Notes: generated from the sequence alone by a model not told the origin. A stretch of 64,000 nucleotides of DNA from Sphingomonas sp. BT-65 (GCF_026107375.2 NZ_JAPCIA010000001.1:434001-498000); one strand, 5' to 3'. Numbered from the stretch's first letter, positions 9,110 to 17,870 are shown. Made by a program: numbers and translations.

Positions 9110-9540
9110 TTAACGAGCGTGTCCGGCGATGGCATCTTGTCGGCGATCTCGGGCGGCATGTAGCGCTCGTCATGCTTGGCGAGCAGATTGTCCGCCACGA
9201 AGCCGCCATCGCTGGTGAACTTGCCCTCGGCGACCACGCCCGAACCTTCCTTGAACAGGTCGGGGGCGACGCCGGTGAAGCGCACCGGTACCTTCGCGTC
9301 CTTGTCGGCCACGACGAAGCTGATCGTCACGCCATCGGAAAGCCGCTTGAGCGACCCCGTCTCGACCATCCCGCCCAGCCGCACCGCCCTGCCGGCCGGG
9401 GGTTTCTTGGTCGCGACATCGCCGGGCGTATAGAAGAACGCCGCCTGGTCCTGGAGCGCGGAGAGCGCCAGCCCGCTCGCCCCGCCGATCGCGACGAGCG
9501 CGACGAGGCCAAGGATCAGCCGTTGATGCTTGCGCTTCAT
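9106..9540 (-). CDS. ccmE: Cytochrome c maturation haem chaperone CcmE
   Basis: A periplasmic haem chaperone that carries haem covalently before delivery to CcmF. The ATG at 9540, overlapping the ccmD stop (ATGA), gives 144 residues: a basic N-terminus and membrane anchor (MKRKHQRLILGLVALVAIGG), an OB-fold domain (GGMVETGSL, ISFVVAD) and the C-terminal haem-binding motif AKHDERYMPPE with His123. Open sequence upstream of this ATG belongs to ccmD in another frame. Confidence 0.95.
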   Translation of the reverse strand: MKRKHQRLILGLVALVAIGGASGLALSALQDQAAFFYTPGDVATKKPPAGRAVRLGGMVETGSLKRLSDGVTISFVVADKDAKVPVRFTGVAPDLFKEGSGVVAEGKFTSDGGFVADNLLAKHDERYMPPEIADKMPSPDTLVK

Positions 9541-9668
9541 CGCCGGTCTCGCAGCGCGTCGGCCGCTTGCTCGGCCTTGCGCATCGCACGCCAGCTCGCC
9601 AGCGAAATCCCGCCGACGCCCGCGACGACCACCGCATAGGCGGCAAGGATGAACGGCCAATGGTTCAT
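9537..9668 (-). CDS. ccmD: Haem exporter accessory protein CcmD
   Basis: A 43-residue gene fitting exactly between ccmC and ccmE, overlapping both by four bases. It encodes MNHWPFILAAYAVVVAGVGG, one membrane helix, followed by a basic cytoplasmic tail (SWRAMRKAEQAADALRDRR). Position, size and topology are those of CcmD, which helps release holo-CcmE from the CcmABC complex. CcmD varies in sequence, so the call rests mainly on context. Confidence 0.88.
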   Translation of the reverse strand: MNHWPFILAAYAVVVAGVGGISLASWRAMRKAEQAADALRDRR

Positions 9669-10381
9669 GCCGCCATCCGCCGCAGCCGCGCCTCGACGCG
9701 CTGGTTGGCCAGCGCCGCGCGCATCCGCATCAGCACGATCCCGCCGAACAACAGGCTAAAGCCGGGCAGCGTCAGCAGCAGCGGCCACAGCATCGAATCG
9801 TCGATGGTCGACTTGGTCAGCGTCAGGCTCTGTCCCTGGTGCAGCGTATTCCACCAAACCACGGAGTAGCGGATCACCGGCAGCAGCACCGTCCCCGCGA
9901 TCCCGAACAGCGCCGGGATGCGCCCGTCCCCGCCGCGCTCGCGGTCGGCGCGCTCGAGCGCGATCCACGCGATGTAGATGAAGAACAGCAGCAGCATCGA
10001 GGTCAGCCGCCCGTCCCACTGCCACCAGGTGCCCCAGGTCGGCCGCCCCCAGATCGATCCGGTGATCAGGCACAGCGCGGCAAAGGTCGCCCCCACCGGT
10101 GCGATCGCGCGCGCGGCGACATTCGCCAGCGGGTGCCGCCACACGAGATAGGCGAAGCAGGCGATCGCCAGGCTGGTCCACCCGCCCATCCCCAGCCACG
10201 CGCTCGGCACATGGATATATAGGATCCGCACGCTCTCCTTCTGGAGATAGTCGGGCGGCGTCTGCGTGAGGCCACCCCAGCAACCCACGAGCACCAGCAG
10301 CAGCCCGCTCCAGAACAGGATGGGCGTCAGCGGTCGCGCGATCTTGAGGAAGCGCGTGGGGTTGGCGAGTGCGTGGATCAC
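9665..10381 (-). CDS. ccmC: Haem transporter CcmC
   Basis: An inner-membrane protein that presents haem to CcmE. The 238 residues form six hydrophobic segments, with the tryptophan-rich haem motif RPTWGTWWQWDGRLTSMLLL in the middle and flanking histidines in YIHVPSAWLG and WWNTLHQGQS. The start is GTG 10381, with no ATG nearby. It is the first gene of the operon; ccmA and ccmB, which often precede it, are not in this window. Confidence 0.94.
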   Translation of the reverse strand: MIHALANPTRFLKIARPLTPILFWSGLLLVLVGCWGGLTQTPPDYLQKESVRILYIHVPSAWLGMGGWTSLAIACFAYLVWRHPLANVAARAIAPVGATFAALCLITGSIWGRPTWGTWWQWDGRLTSMLLLFFIYIAWIALERADRERGGDGRIPALFGIAGTVLLPVIRYSVVWWNTLHQGQSLTLTKSTIDDSMLWPLLLTLPGFSLLFGGIVLMRMRAALANQRVEARLRRMAA

Positions 10382-10437
10382 GGCGTTTCGCCGCCTTTAG
10401 GCGGATTCGCCCGCCAAGTCCAAATCCTTCCCGCCCC

Positions 10438-10854
10438 TCAGCGCTGCCTGGATGCCCCGAGCAGTCTGGGCGCGATCCCGCCGACGCGCGCGGGCGCATC
10501 CAGATCGTTCGTATCGAAGGTAAGCGACATCATCGGGCGGAAGGCAAAAGCGCGTGGCCGGCGCCCGACCATTGCCTCCACTTCCGATCGCATCCGGTTC
10601 TCGGCGAATGGCGCTCTGGCCACGCGGAAATCCTCCGCTCCCCCTCGATTCAGCCGCCCGGCGGCCGCGGGACGGGCCGGCAGGGCGGACTGCAGGGGTG
10701 CGGGCAAGTTGATGTACACGGGCTGGCGGGCAGCTCCGGTCGCCGCTGGCCGGTCCGCGATGATCAGGGCGCGCGCGTCGGAGCGGTCTTGTGCTGCCGT
10801 ATCGGCGGCACCTGGACCGGTTGCGATCAGGCCGGCCAGCAACCAGGCACGCAT
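10438..10854 (-). CDS. Secreted hypothetical protein
   Basis: A 138-residue protein not recognised as any family. It begins with a signal peptide (MRAWLLAGLIATGPGAADTAA) with likely cleavage near residue 20, and the mature part is rich in Arg, Ala and Pro with no membrane helix and no Cys. It lies 56 bases upstream of ccmC on the same strand, so it could be the first gene of the ccm transcript, but nothing in the protein links it to haem. Coding is supported by the signal peptide and codon pattern. Confidence 0.6.
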   Translation of the reverse strand: MRAWLLAGLIATGPGAADTAAQDRSDARALIIADRPAATGAARQPVYINLPAPLQSALPARPAAAGRLNRGGAEDFRVARAPFAENRMRSEVEAMVGRRPRAFAFRPMMSLTFDTNDLDAPARVGGIAPRLLGASRQR

Positions 10855-10918
10855 CGCTCATCCCCTTCGCCGCGAAGCATGAGGGATTTGCGCGGAGCTG
10901 GCAAGTTTGTTGCGCCCC

Positions 10919-11245
10919 TTAGTTTTCGACCAGCTTCTCGAACTCGTCCTCGGTCAGCGGGATCTGGAATTCGAGGCCGGCCTCGAAGTCGCTGGCCCAG
11001 GCGACGCGCGCGGCCCAGTGGCCGAGATGCGGCAGCGTCAGCCAGATCATGGAGTCGCGGCGCAGCGCCGAGAAGGTCTCGATCTTGGCGCCGTGGATCG
11101 ACAGGTCGACCACCTTGCACAGCGCGCGGTCGAGGCCGCCCCGGCCCACCTTCGCATCGAGCGAGACCGGCGCACGCGGAGCGCGCCGCCGGCCGAGCAC
11201 CGCGGGTTCAAATTCGGCTGCAAAGCTGCGTCCCGATGACATCAT
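10919..11245 (-). CDS. PilZ domain protein
   Basis: A single-domain PilZ protein of 108 residues. PilZ domains bind cyclic di-GMP and control motility or envelope functions. Both binding motifs are visible: the arginine patch GRRRAPR near residues 18-24 and DLSIHGAK near residues 47-54 (the D/NxSxxG motif), followed by a beta-barrel pattern ending in ASDFEAGLEFQIPL. A CtrA-like motif and a strong inverted repeat lie directly upstream. It stands between rpmE and the ccm region and has no partner domain. Confidence 0.88.
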   Translation of the reverse strand: MMSSGRSFAAEFEPAVLGRRRAPRAPVSLDAKVGRGGLDRALCKVVDLSIHGAKIETFSALRRDSMIWLTLPHLGHWAARVAWASDFEAGLEFQIPLTEDEFEKLVEN

Positions 11246-11266
11246 CGGGCAAGCCTAGGCTGCGAT

Positions 11267-11294
11267 GGCTAACGGCGCGTTAATGCCGTTAGCC
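11267..11294 (-). promoter_or_regulatory. 10-bp inverted repeat containing a CtrA-like site, upstream of the PilZ gene
   Basis: GGCTAACGGC and GCCGTTAGCC form a perfect 10-bp inverted repeat with an 8-base spacer. On the minus strand positions 11283-11269 read TTAA-N7-TTAG, one base from the CtrA consensus TTAA-N7-TTAA known from alphaproteobacteria. The site ends 24 bases before the PilZ start. It also lies just past the rpmE stop, so it could instead be a hairpin ending rpmE; however, no T-run follows. Confidence 0.45.
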
Positions 11295-11302
11295 TGCCCG
11301 CC

Positions 11303-11533
11303 TTACTTCTTGGAGAGCGAAAGCCCGCCGAAGCGCTTGTTGAAGCGCGCCACCTGACCGCCGGTATCCAGCATGGTGCCGCGGCCGCCGGTCCAGGCCG
11401 GGTGCGCCAGCGGATCGATGTCGAGCTGCATCGTGTCGCCTTCCTTGCCCCAGGTGGAGCGGGTTTCGAACACGGTGCCGTCGGTCATCTGCACCTTGAT
11501 CATGTGATAGTCGGGGTGCGTGTCTTTCTTCAC
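11303..11533 (-). CDS. rpmE: 50S ribosomal protein L31
   Basis: A 76-residue ribosomal protein of the large subunit, at the interface with the small subunit. It begins [29 protein letters not shown], followed by the signature HPAWTGGRG and FNKRFGGL. It contains no cysteine at all, so it is the zinc-independent form without the CXXC pairs. No Zur-like site is visible upstream, consistent with it being the ordinary L31 of this lineage. Confidence 0.95.
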   Translation of the reverse strand: MKKDTHPDYHMIKVQMTDGTVFETRSTWGKEGDTMQLDIDPLAHPAWTGGRGTMLDTGGQVARFNKRFGGLSLSKK

Positions 11534-11580
11534 GGGTCAGTTCCTTGCGATACGCCGCCGGTTTCCGACCGGCAGCAAGA

Positions 11581-11606
11581 GGCGCGGCCCCTAACAGAGC
11601 CGCGCC
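11581..11606 (-). terminator. Hairpin after fabZ, end of the envelope operon
   Basis: GGCGCGGC and GCCGCGCC form an 8-bp GC stem with a 10-base loop, 23 bases past the fabZ stop and 48 bases upstream of rpmE. It is followed on the minus strand by TCTTGCTG, a poor U-tract, so termination may be partial. Confidence 0.55.
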
Positions 11607-11628
11607 GATGTTGCAATGCGAAGGGTGT

Positions 11629-12123
11629 TCAGGCTGAGGGCGGGTCCGCGATCATCGCGGTGAACTCGCACTCGGTGGCGAGATCGTCGCCGAGATATGC
11701 CTTGCCGGCGAACTTGCAGATGCGCGCGCGTTTCTGCAGGAACTCGACCTCGAGCCGCAGCAGCACGCCGGGCTCGACCGGCTTGCGGAACTTCACGCCG
11801 TCGATCGACATGAAATAGACGAGCTTGCCTGACCCCGCGAGGCCCAGGCTCTCGACCGCGAGCACGCCCGCCGCCTGCGCCAGCGCCTCGACCTGGAGCA
11901 CGCCGGGCATGATCGGCCTTCCCGGGAAATGCCCCTGGAAGAACTCCTCGTTGATGCTCACCGCCTTGATCGCGACGATGCGCTGGTCGGGGATCAGTTC
12001 CTCGACCCGGTCGACCAGCAGCATCGGGTAGCGGTGCGGGAGCGCCGCCATGACCCGCCCGATATCGAGCGGGGCCCCGGCGGAGGCCGGGGTGGAGCCT
12101 CCCGTCACTGCCGGATCGCTCAC
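11629..12123 (-). CDS. fabZ: 3-hydroxyacyl-[acyl-carrier-protein] dehydratase FabZ
   Basis: Dehydrates 3-hydroxyacyl-ACP in fatty acid elongation. The GTG at 12123 overlaps the skp stop (GTGA) and gives 164 residues with a short extra N-terminus; the frame stays open upstream but that is the skp region. The hot-dog fold signatures are [13 protein letters not shown] and [23 protein letters not shown] without a break, placing the catalytic pair at His65 and Glu79. It follows skp directly; lpxD, which separates the two in LPS producers, is absent. Confidence 0.95.
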   Translation of the reverse strand: MSDPAVTGGSTPASAGAPLDIGRVMAALPHRYPMLLVDRVEELIPDQRIVAIKAVSINEEFFQGHFPGRPIMPGVLQVEALAQAAGVLAVESLGLAGSGKLVYFMSIDGVKFRKPVEPGVLLRLEVEFLQKRARICKFAGKAYLGDDLATECEFTAMIADPPSA

Positions 12124-12734
12124 CGGCCCGGCGTTGCGGGCTGCGTGGGCTGCTGCGCCGGCTGCTGCGGCGGCGGCGGGGCGGTGGTGCTCACGCTCGG
12201 CAGCTGCTGGTTGAGCGTAGTCAGCACCGCATCGGTGATGTCGACCGACGCCGCCGAGAAGAGCAGGCTCTCCTTGGCGATCGCCGCGCTCGCGCCGCGC
12301 TGCTGGGCGATCTGCTGGACCACCGGCACCATGCGCTGCGCGATCTGCTGCTGCACGAACTGCACGTTGCGCTGGAAAGTCTGCTCGCGCTCGGAGACTT
12401 GGCGCTGGGCGCCCTGCGCCTTGGTCTGGAACGCCTGCACGCGCTGCTGAAGCGCCGCGTCGGGCTTGCCGGCGGCGGCCTTGAGCGCGGCTTCGAGCGA
12501 GCTCTGCTCGGTCTGCAGCGGCTGGCCCTGCTGCTGCGCGAACTGCTGGAGCGCGGTGCGCTGCTGCTGGAGCTGGGTGTTGGCCGCGACACAGGCGGTG
12601 CACTGGCTCATCACGCGATCGACGTCGACGACGGCGATCTTGGCATCCGCCAGCGCCTGCGCCGCGGCGGTACCGGCGCCCAGGGTCGCACCGGCGACCG
12701 CGAGCGCGGCGAGAATGGTCTTGGTGTTAGACAT
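12120..12734 (-). CDS. skp: OmpH/Skp family periplasmic chaperone
   Basis: A periplasmic holdase that protects outer-membrane proteins on the way to BamA. It has a signal peptide ([25 protein letters not shown]) and then the family opening [13 protein letters not shown], followed by a long helical region extraordinarily rich in Gln that should form the tentacle coiled coils. The C-terminus is a Pro/Gln/Thr tail ([19 protein letters not shown]). At 204 residues it is longer than enterobacterial Skp. Its ATG overlaps the bamA stop by one base (TGATG). Confidence 0.88.
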   Translation of the reverse strand: MSNTKTILAALAVAGATLGAGTAAAQALADAKIAVVDVDRVMSQCTACVAANTQLQQQRTALQQFAQQQGQPLQTEQSSLEAALKAAAGKPDAALQQRVQAFQTKAQGAQRQVSEREQTFQRNVQFVQQQIAQRMVPVVQQIAQQRGASAAIAKESLLFSAASVDITDAVLTTLNQQLPSVSTTAPPPPQQPAQQPTQPATPGR

Positions 12735-15514
12735 CAGAATGCAGTCCCTACGTTGAAGCTGAAGAGTTTGTCGTCGTCGCCCTCTAGCTTGGTGAGGGCG
12801 TAGGCGAGATCGAGCCGCAGCGGGCCGAACGGTGAGTTCCAGTTGGCGCCGATGCCGACCGCCACGCGCGGCCTGGGCGAGTTGCCCAGGAAGCGTTCGA
12901 CGAATGGATCGGTCGTGACGTTATAGACCGCGTTGATCGACGTGCCCGAACAGGCGCCGCCCGCCGTGGACGAATAGCCCACCGAACAGGTGGTGAGCTG
13001 ACCCGGCGCGACCGCGTCGGTGAGCGGAACCTGGAAGAGCGGGCGGCCTTCCGAATCGAACTGCGGCGTCAGGATCGGCAGCAGCGAGGGCGAGCCGTCG
13101 GCGTTGAACAGCGGGTTGCCGCTGCCGTCGGTCGCCTGGGTGAAGTTCGCGGTCGGGTTGGGCCGCCGCACGCCCCAGTTCGCGCCCGCCATCGCGAAGA
13201 TCGACGGGCGAATGCCCATCTCGCGCGCACCCGCGCCGAGCGGGATCTCGAGTTCGAGCTTGGCCAGATAATAGGCGCGGCCGCCGATCGCGTCGTCGAA
13301 GATCTGGTCCTCGTCGGTGATCAGCGTCTGGTTGCCCGCGGCGACGCTGCCGGTGAAGCCGATGCGCTGGATACGCGGGCCCACACCGCGGATGTCGAAG
13401 CCGCGGAACTGCGGCTCGCCGAGGAAGAAGCGGTCGGTGATGCGCACCGGATCGACGCCCGCCGCGGAGCTCTCCAGGCTGTGGATATAGCCGCCCTCGA
13501 GCCCGGCCGAGAAGACCCAGCCGCCGCCGATGTTCCAGTATTTGTCGGCGTCGAAGCGCCCGCGCAGATAGCGCACGTCGCCGCCCAGACCTGCGAAGTC
13601 GCCGCCGATCACCAGCCGCTGGCCCGCGGTCGGGCGCAGTCGGCTGTTGAGGCTGTCATAGATCAGCGACAGGCCGACCGCCGACGTCCAGCGCTTGCCC
13701 AGCGCCTCGCAGAGATAGCGCCCGGCCTTGAGCGGGTCGCACGCGCCGTTGGTGAAGAAGGTGCTCTCGTCGAGGCCGACCGAATCATGGGTGAGCGAAT
13801 AGCGGCCCGAAGCGGTCCAATATTCGGTCAGCGGCACGCCGAGCACGAGCTGCCCGCCGGTCGACACCTGCTCATAGGTGGTGCGGCGATCGGTGCCGAG
13901 ATAGTTGAACGAATTATAGTCGCGCCGGAAGATCGTGCCGCCGAGCGCGATGTTCTGGTCGAACAGATAGGGCTCGGTGAAGCCGACCTCGACCGACTTC
14001 GAATAGCTCGAATAGTCGGCGGAGAGCCGCAGGTCCTGGCCCCTGCCGCGGAAGTTGCGCTGGCGGATCGAGCCCTGGAAGATGAACCGCTCGAGGCTCG
14101 AGAAGCCCGCCGAGAGCGTCAGCTCGCCGGTCGATTTCTCCTCGACATTGGCGGTCAGGATCACACGGTCGGGCGCCGAGCCTTCCTTCTGCTCGATCTC
14201 GAACTTGTCCTGGAAATAGCCGAGCGAGTTGATGCGGTCCTGCGAACGCTTGACCAGGAAAGTGTTGAACGCGTCGCCTTCCGCCAGGCGCATCTCGCGG
14301 CGGATCACCTTGTCCTGGGTCTGGGTGTTGCCGGTGATGTCGATTCGCTCGACATAGGTGCGGCGCGCCTCGGCGATGTTGAAGTTGATCGTCATCGTCA
14401 ACTTGTCGCGGTCGCGCTGGAACTCGGGCGAGACGTTGGCGAAGGCATAGCCGAACATGCCGGCGGTTTCGGACAGGCTGTCGACCGTGTCCTCGACCAG
14501 CTTGGCGTTGTACCAGGCGCCTTCCTTGATCGTCAGGTTGGAAGCGAGGCGCTTGTCGTCGAAGTCGCGGATGTTGCTGTCGACCGTGACCGGACCGAAT
14601 TTGTAGCGCGGCCCCTCCTCGACGACATAGGTGATGATGAAGTCGCGCTTGTCCGGCGTCAGCTCGGCGACCGCGGAGACCACGCGGAAATCGGCATAGC
14701 CCTGGGTCAGGTAGAATTGGCGCAGCTTCTGCTGGTCGTAGGCCAGCCGGTCCTGGTCATAGCTGGTGTTCGAGCTGAAGATGCTGGTGAGGCGCGCCTG
14801 CTTGGTCGCCATCTCGCCGCGCAGCTTGCCGTCGCTGAACACCTCGTTGCCGATGATGTTGATCTGGCGGACCTTCGACTTCGGGCCCTCCTGGATCTCG
14901 AAGATGATGTCGACGCGATTCTGGTCGAGGCTCACCATCTTGGGCTCGACGCTCGCGGCGAAGCGGCCCTGGCGGCGATACAGCTCGACGATGCGCGCGA
15001 CGTCCGCGCGCACCGCGGTGCGGGTGAACATCTGGCGCGGCGCCAGCTTGATTTCCTTGACGATCTTGTCGTTCTTCAGCCGCTTGTTGCCCTCCAGCAC
15101 CACGCGGTTGATGATCGGGTTCTCGCGCACGCGAACGACGATGTCGCCGGTCTCGACGCCCTCGATCGTCACGTCGGCGAGCAGCTCGCTCGCCAGCAGG
15201 TCGCGGATCGCCTGGTCGAGGCTCTCGGTGGTGTAGGACTGGCCCACGCGCAGGCGGGTATAGGACAGCACCGTCTCGGGCTCGAGCCGCTGGGTGCCCT
15301 CGACGCGCAGCGTGCGCACGGTACGCACCGGCGCGGGAATCGCCACCGGCGTCACCGGCTGCTGCGCGGCGGGCGCGGGTTGCTGCGCTGCCGGGGCTGG
15401 CTGCTGCTGCGCGGGCGCCTGCTGCGCACAGGCCACGCCCGACAGAATCGTGCCCGTCAGGAGCAGCGCGGTGGCGCGCACGCCGAGAGTTGTCACCTTG
15501 ATTGCAGTCACCAT
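12734..15514 (-). CDS. bamA: Outer-membrane protein assembly factor BamA
   Basis: Core of the beta-barrel assembly machine. The 926-residue precursor has a signal peptide ending near CAQQ, an unusual spacer of repeated APAAQQP units (about residues 30-56), five POTRA domains (IRTLRVEGTQRLEPETV-like start, YKFGPVTVDSN), and a 16-strand barrel with the QFRGFDIRGVGPR loop-6 signature and the terminal beta-signal ending in GTAF. A surface loop carries a likely disulfide pair (CSVGYSSTAGGAC). It lies between rseP and skp as in most proteobacteria. Confidence 0.96.
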   Translation of the reverse strand: MVTAIKVTTLGVRATALLLTGTILSGVACAQQAPAQQQPAPAAQQPAPAAQQPVTPVAIPAPVRTVRTLRVEGTQRLEPETVLSYTRLRVGQSYTTESLDQAIRDLLASELLADVTIEGVETGDIVVRVRENPIINRVVLEGNKRLKNDKIVKEIKLAPRQMFTRTAVRADVARIVELYRRQGRFAASVEPKMVSLDQNRVDIIFEIQEGPKSKVRQINIIGNEVFSDGKLRGEMATKQARLTSIFSSNTSYDQDRLAYDQQKLRQFYLTQGYADFRVVSAVAELTPDKRDFIITYVVEEGPRYKFGPVTVDSNIRDFDDKRLASNLTIKEGAWYNAKLVEDTVDSLSETAGMFGYAFANVSPEFQRDRDKLTMTINFNIAEARRTYVERIDITGNTQTQDKVIRREMRLAEGDAFNTFLVKRSQDRINSLGYFQDKFEIEQKEGSAPDRVILTANVEEKSTGELTLSAGFSSLERFIFQGSIRQRNFRGRGQDLRLSADYSSYSKSVEVGFTEPYLFDQNIALGGTIFRRDYNSFNYLGTDRRTTYEQVSTGGQLVLGVPLTEYWTASGRYSLTHDSVGLDESTFFTNGACDPLKAGRYLCEALGKRWTSAVGLSLIYDSLNSRLRPTAGQRLVIGGDFAGLGGDVRYLRGRFDADKYWNIGGGWVFSAGLEGGYIHSLESSAAGVDPVRITDRFFLGEPQFRGFDIRGVGPRIQRIGFTGSVAAGNQTLITDEDQIFDDAIGGRAYYLAKLELEIPLGAGAREMGIRPSIFAMAGANWGVRRPNPTANFTQATDGSGNPLFNADGSPSLLPILTPQFDSEGRPLFQVPLTDAVAPGQLTTCSVGYSSTAGGACSGTSINAVYNVTTDPFVERFLGNSPRPRVAVGIGANWNSPFGPLRLDLAYALTKLEGDDDKLFSFNVGTAF

Positions 15515-15582
15515 CCTACCCCAGGATTCGAGAATATTTCAGGCCGAAGCTCGGGTCGGCGAACCGCCCTGCCCCAACCGCG

Positions 15583-16716
15583 TCAGCCGATCAACCCGGC
15601 CAGATTCCTCCACACGCCAAAGGCGCCCAGATCGTTGAACGTCACCATCAAAAACAGCGCCAGGATCGCCACCATCCCGCCGCGGAACGCCCATTCCATC
15701 ACCTCCGGCTCCACGGGTTTCCGGCGCACCGCCTCGATCGCATAGAACAGAAGATGGCCGCCATCCAGCACCGGGACTGGCAACAGGTTAATGAATCCCA
15801 GATTAATCGACACGAGCGCGATCAGGAACACGAACTCCACCGGTCCCAGGACGAAGCGCTCGCCGGAAACCTGTGCGATTCGCAGCGGTCCGCCCAATTC
15901 CTTCACTGACCGGCGGCCGGTGATGATCTGACCGAGCCCATCGATCTGCATCTGGATGACCCGGCCGGTATCGCGAATGCCGGCCATCGGGGCTTCCCAC
16001 AGGCTGACCGGCACCAGCTCGACCGGGCCGGAGCGCACGCCCAGCACACCCAGTCGATACACGTTGCCGAAGCGGTCCTTTTCCTCACGCACGCCGGTGG
16101 TGATGTTGAGGTCGAGCCTGCGGCCGTCGCGCTCGATCCCGATACGGATTGGCTCGGCAGGGCGCATGATCACATAGCGCGCGATCTCGTTGAAGCCTTC
16201 GACGGAACGCCCGCCGACCGAGAGGATCCGGTCCCCCGGCTGAAGTCCCGCGGCTGCCGCGACGCTTCCCTTGTCGACCGTTCCGATCACCGGCGCCGTG
16301 CTGGGCCGGCCATAGGCGACGGCGAACGCTGCCAGAATCAGGATCGCCACCACGAAATTGGTCACCGGCCCCGCCACCACCACGATCGCGCGCTGCCACA
16401 CGGGCTTGGCCTGGAAGGTCCGCGCACGCTCGGCGGCGGGCAGCGACAGCCATTCGGGGCTGGGCTGGCTCGCCGGGTTCATGTCGCCGGCGAACTTCAC
16501 ATAGCCGCCGAGCGGCAGCCAGCCGAACTTCCAGCGCGTGCCGCGCTTGTCGGTGAACCCCGCGATCTCGCGCCCGAACCCGATCGAGAAGATGTCGGCC
16601 TTGATCCCGAACAGGCGTCCCGCCGCGTAATGACCCAGCTCGTGCACAAAGACGAGCGGCCCGATCACCAACAGGAAGGCGAGGATGTAGAGAAAGAAAC
16701 CGGGATTCTCGGTCAA
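15583..16716 (-). CDS. rseP: Site-2 intramembrane zinc metalloprotease RseP
   Basis: An inner-membrane protease that cleaves anti-sigma factors and remnant signal peptides. The 377-residue protein has the active site HELGH at residues 25-29 in the first helix, a PDZ domain in the middle (GLQPGDRILSVGGRSVEGFNE) and the second zinc motif NLLPVPVLDGGHLLFY in the third helix. The start is a TTG at 16716 overlapping the dxr stop (TTGA); no ATG or GTG fits before the first helix. Confidence 0.94.
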   Translation of the reverse strand: MTENPGFFLYILAFLLVIGPLVFVHELGHYAAGRLFGIKADIFSIGFGREIAGFTDKRGTRWKFGWLPLGGYVKFAGDMNPASQPSPEWLSLPAAERARTFQAKPVWQRAIVVVAGPVTNFVVAILILAAFAVAYGRPSTAPVIGTVDKGSVAAAAGLQPGDRILSVGGRSVEGFNEIARYVIMRPAEPIRIGIERDGRRLDLNITTGVREEKDRFGNVYRLGVLGVRSGPVELVPVSLWEAPMAGIRDTGRVIQMQIDGLGQIITGRRSVKELGGPLRIAQVSGERFVLGPVEFVFLIALVSINLGFINLLPVPVLDGGHLLFYAIEAVRRKPVEPEVMEWAFRGGMVAILALFLMVTFNDLGAFGVWRNLAGLIG

Positions 16717-17870
16717 GCTACGCAGTCCTTCACACGCTCGCCCGCAATGTTCCGCGCCTCCGCGTCGATCGCAAGCACTTGATCGAGCGTCGCCGGTGCG
16801 GCCGGATCATAGCGTTCAAGCGTATCCGCGACGATTGCGGCAATTTCAAGAAAGCCGATACGCCGTGCGAGGAACGCGGCAACCGCCACTTCGTTCGCCG
16901 CGTTGAGCACCGCCGGGCGCGCCCCGCCTGCCGCCAGTGCCTCGCGCGCCAGGCGAAGGCATGGAAAACGCGCATGGTCGGGCGCCTCGAAATCCAGCCG
17001 CCCGATCCTGGTCAGGTCGAGCCGCTGGCACGGCGTCGCCATCCGCCGCGGCCAGGCGAGCGCGTGCGCGATCGGCACGCGCATGTCAGGGGAGCCGAGC
17101 TGCGCCAGCACCGAGCCGTCGGCATATTCGACCATCGAATGGATCACCGACTGGCGGTGCACGATCACATCCAGCTGCTCGGGCGCCACCGGGAACAGGT
17201 GGAACGCCTCGATCAGCTCCAGCCCCTTGTTCATCAGCGTCGCCGAATCGACGCTGATCTTCGCGCCCATCGACCAGTTGGGATGCGCCACCGCCTGCTC
17301 GGGCGTGATGCCGCGCATCTCGTCGAGGCTGCGCTCGCGGAACGGTCCGCCGCTCGCGGTCAGGATGATTCTTGATACTTGATCGGCGTTATCGGACTCA
17401 AAGCACTGGAAAATAGCGTTATGTTCCGAATCGACCGGGAGCAACGTGGCGCCGTGCCGTGCGACTTCGCGTGTCACCACCTCGCCTGCCGAGACGAGCG
17501 ATTCCTTGTTGGCGAGTGCGACCGTGCCGCCGCCTTCGAGCGCCGCCAGCGCCGGCTTCAGGCCCGCGGTGCCGACAATCGCCGCCATCGTCCAGTCCGC
17601 GTCCATGCGCGCGGCCTCGCACACCGCCCGCGCGCCGCCCGCCGCCTCGACCCCGCTCCCCGCCAGCGCCTCGCGCAGCGCGGGCAGACAGGTCTCGTCT
17701 GCCACCACCGCCAGCTTCGCCCGCACCCGGCGCGCCGCCGCCGCCAGCCGCCCGACGTCGCAATTGGCGGTCAGCGCCACCACCTCGAACGCGTCGGGTT
17801 CGCGCTCGATCAGGTCGAGTGTCGAGGTGCCGACCGATCCGGTCGCGCCGAGGATCGACACGCGCCTCAT
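16713..17870 (-). CDS. dxr: 1-deoxy-D-xylulose 5-phosphate reductoisomerase
   Basis: Second step of the MEP isoprenoid pathway, making 2-C-methyl-D-erythritol 4-phosphate with NADPH. ATG 17870 gives MRRVSILGATGSVGTSTLDLI with the NADPH site at the very start and 385 residues, the normal length. Other family segments are ALANKESLVSAGEVV, LLPVDSEHNAIFQC for metal and substrate, and ILTASGGPFRE. It overlaps cdsA and rseP by four bases each. Its product feeds UppS two genes upstream. Confidence 0.95.
   Translation of the reverse strand: MRRVSILGATGSVGTSTLDLIEREPDAFEVVALTANCDVGRLAAAARRVRAKLAVVADETCLPALREALAGSGVEAAGGARAVCEAARMDADWTMAAIVGTAGLKPALAALEGGGTVALANKESLVSAGEVVTREVARHGATLLPVDSEHNAIFQCFESDNADQVSRIILTASGGPFRERSLDEMRGITPEQAVAHPNWSMGAKISVDSATLMNKGLELIEAFHLFPVAPEQLDVIVHRQSVIHSMVEYADGSVLAQLGSPDMRVPIAHALAWPRRMATPCQRLDLTRIGRLDFEAPDHARFPCLRLAREALAAGGARPAVLNAANEVAVAAFLARRIGFLEIAAIVADTLERYDPAAPATLDQVLAIDAEARNIAGERVKDCVA

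Noticed and set aside
11267..11294. Inverted repeat as a simple terminator of rpmE
   Set aside because: The stem is strong but no T-run follows on the minus strand. It is kept as a candidate regulatory site with this alternative noted.
13481..15745. A 754-codon open frame antisense to bamA
   Set aside because: It mirrors the codon structure of bamA. Its product is a low-complexity string of Arg, Asp, Ala and Val without any domain, as expected opposite a GC-rich gene.
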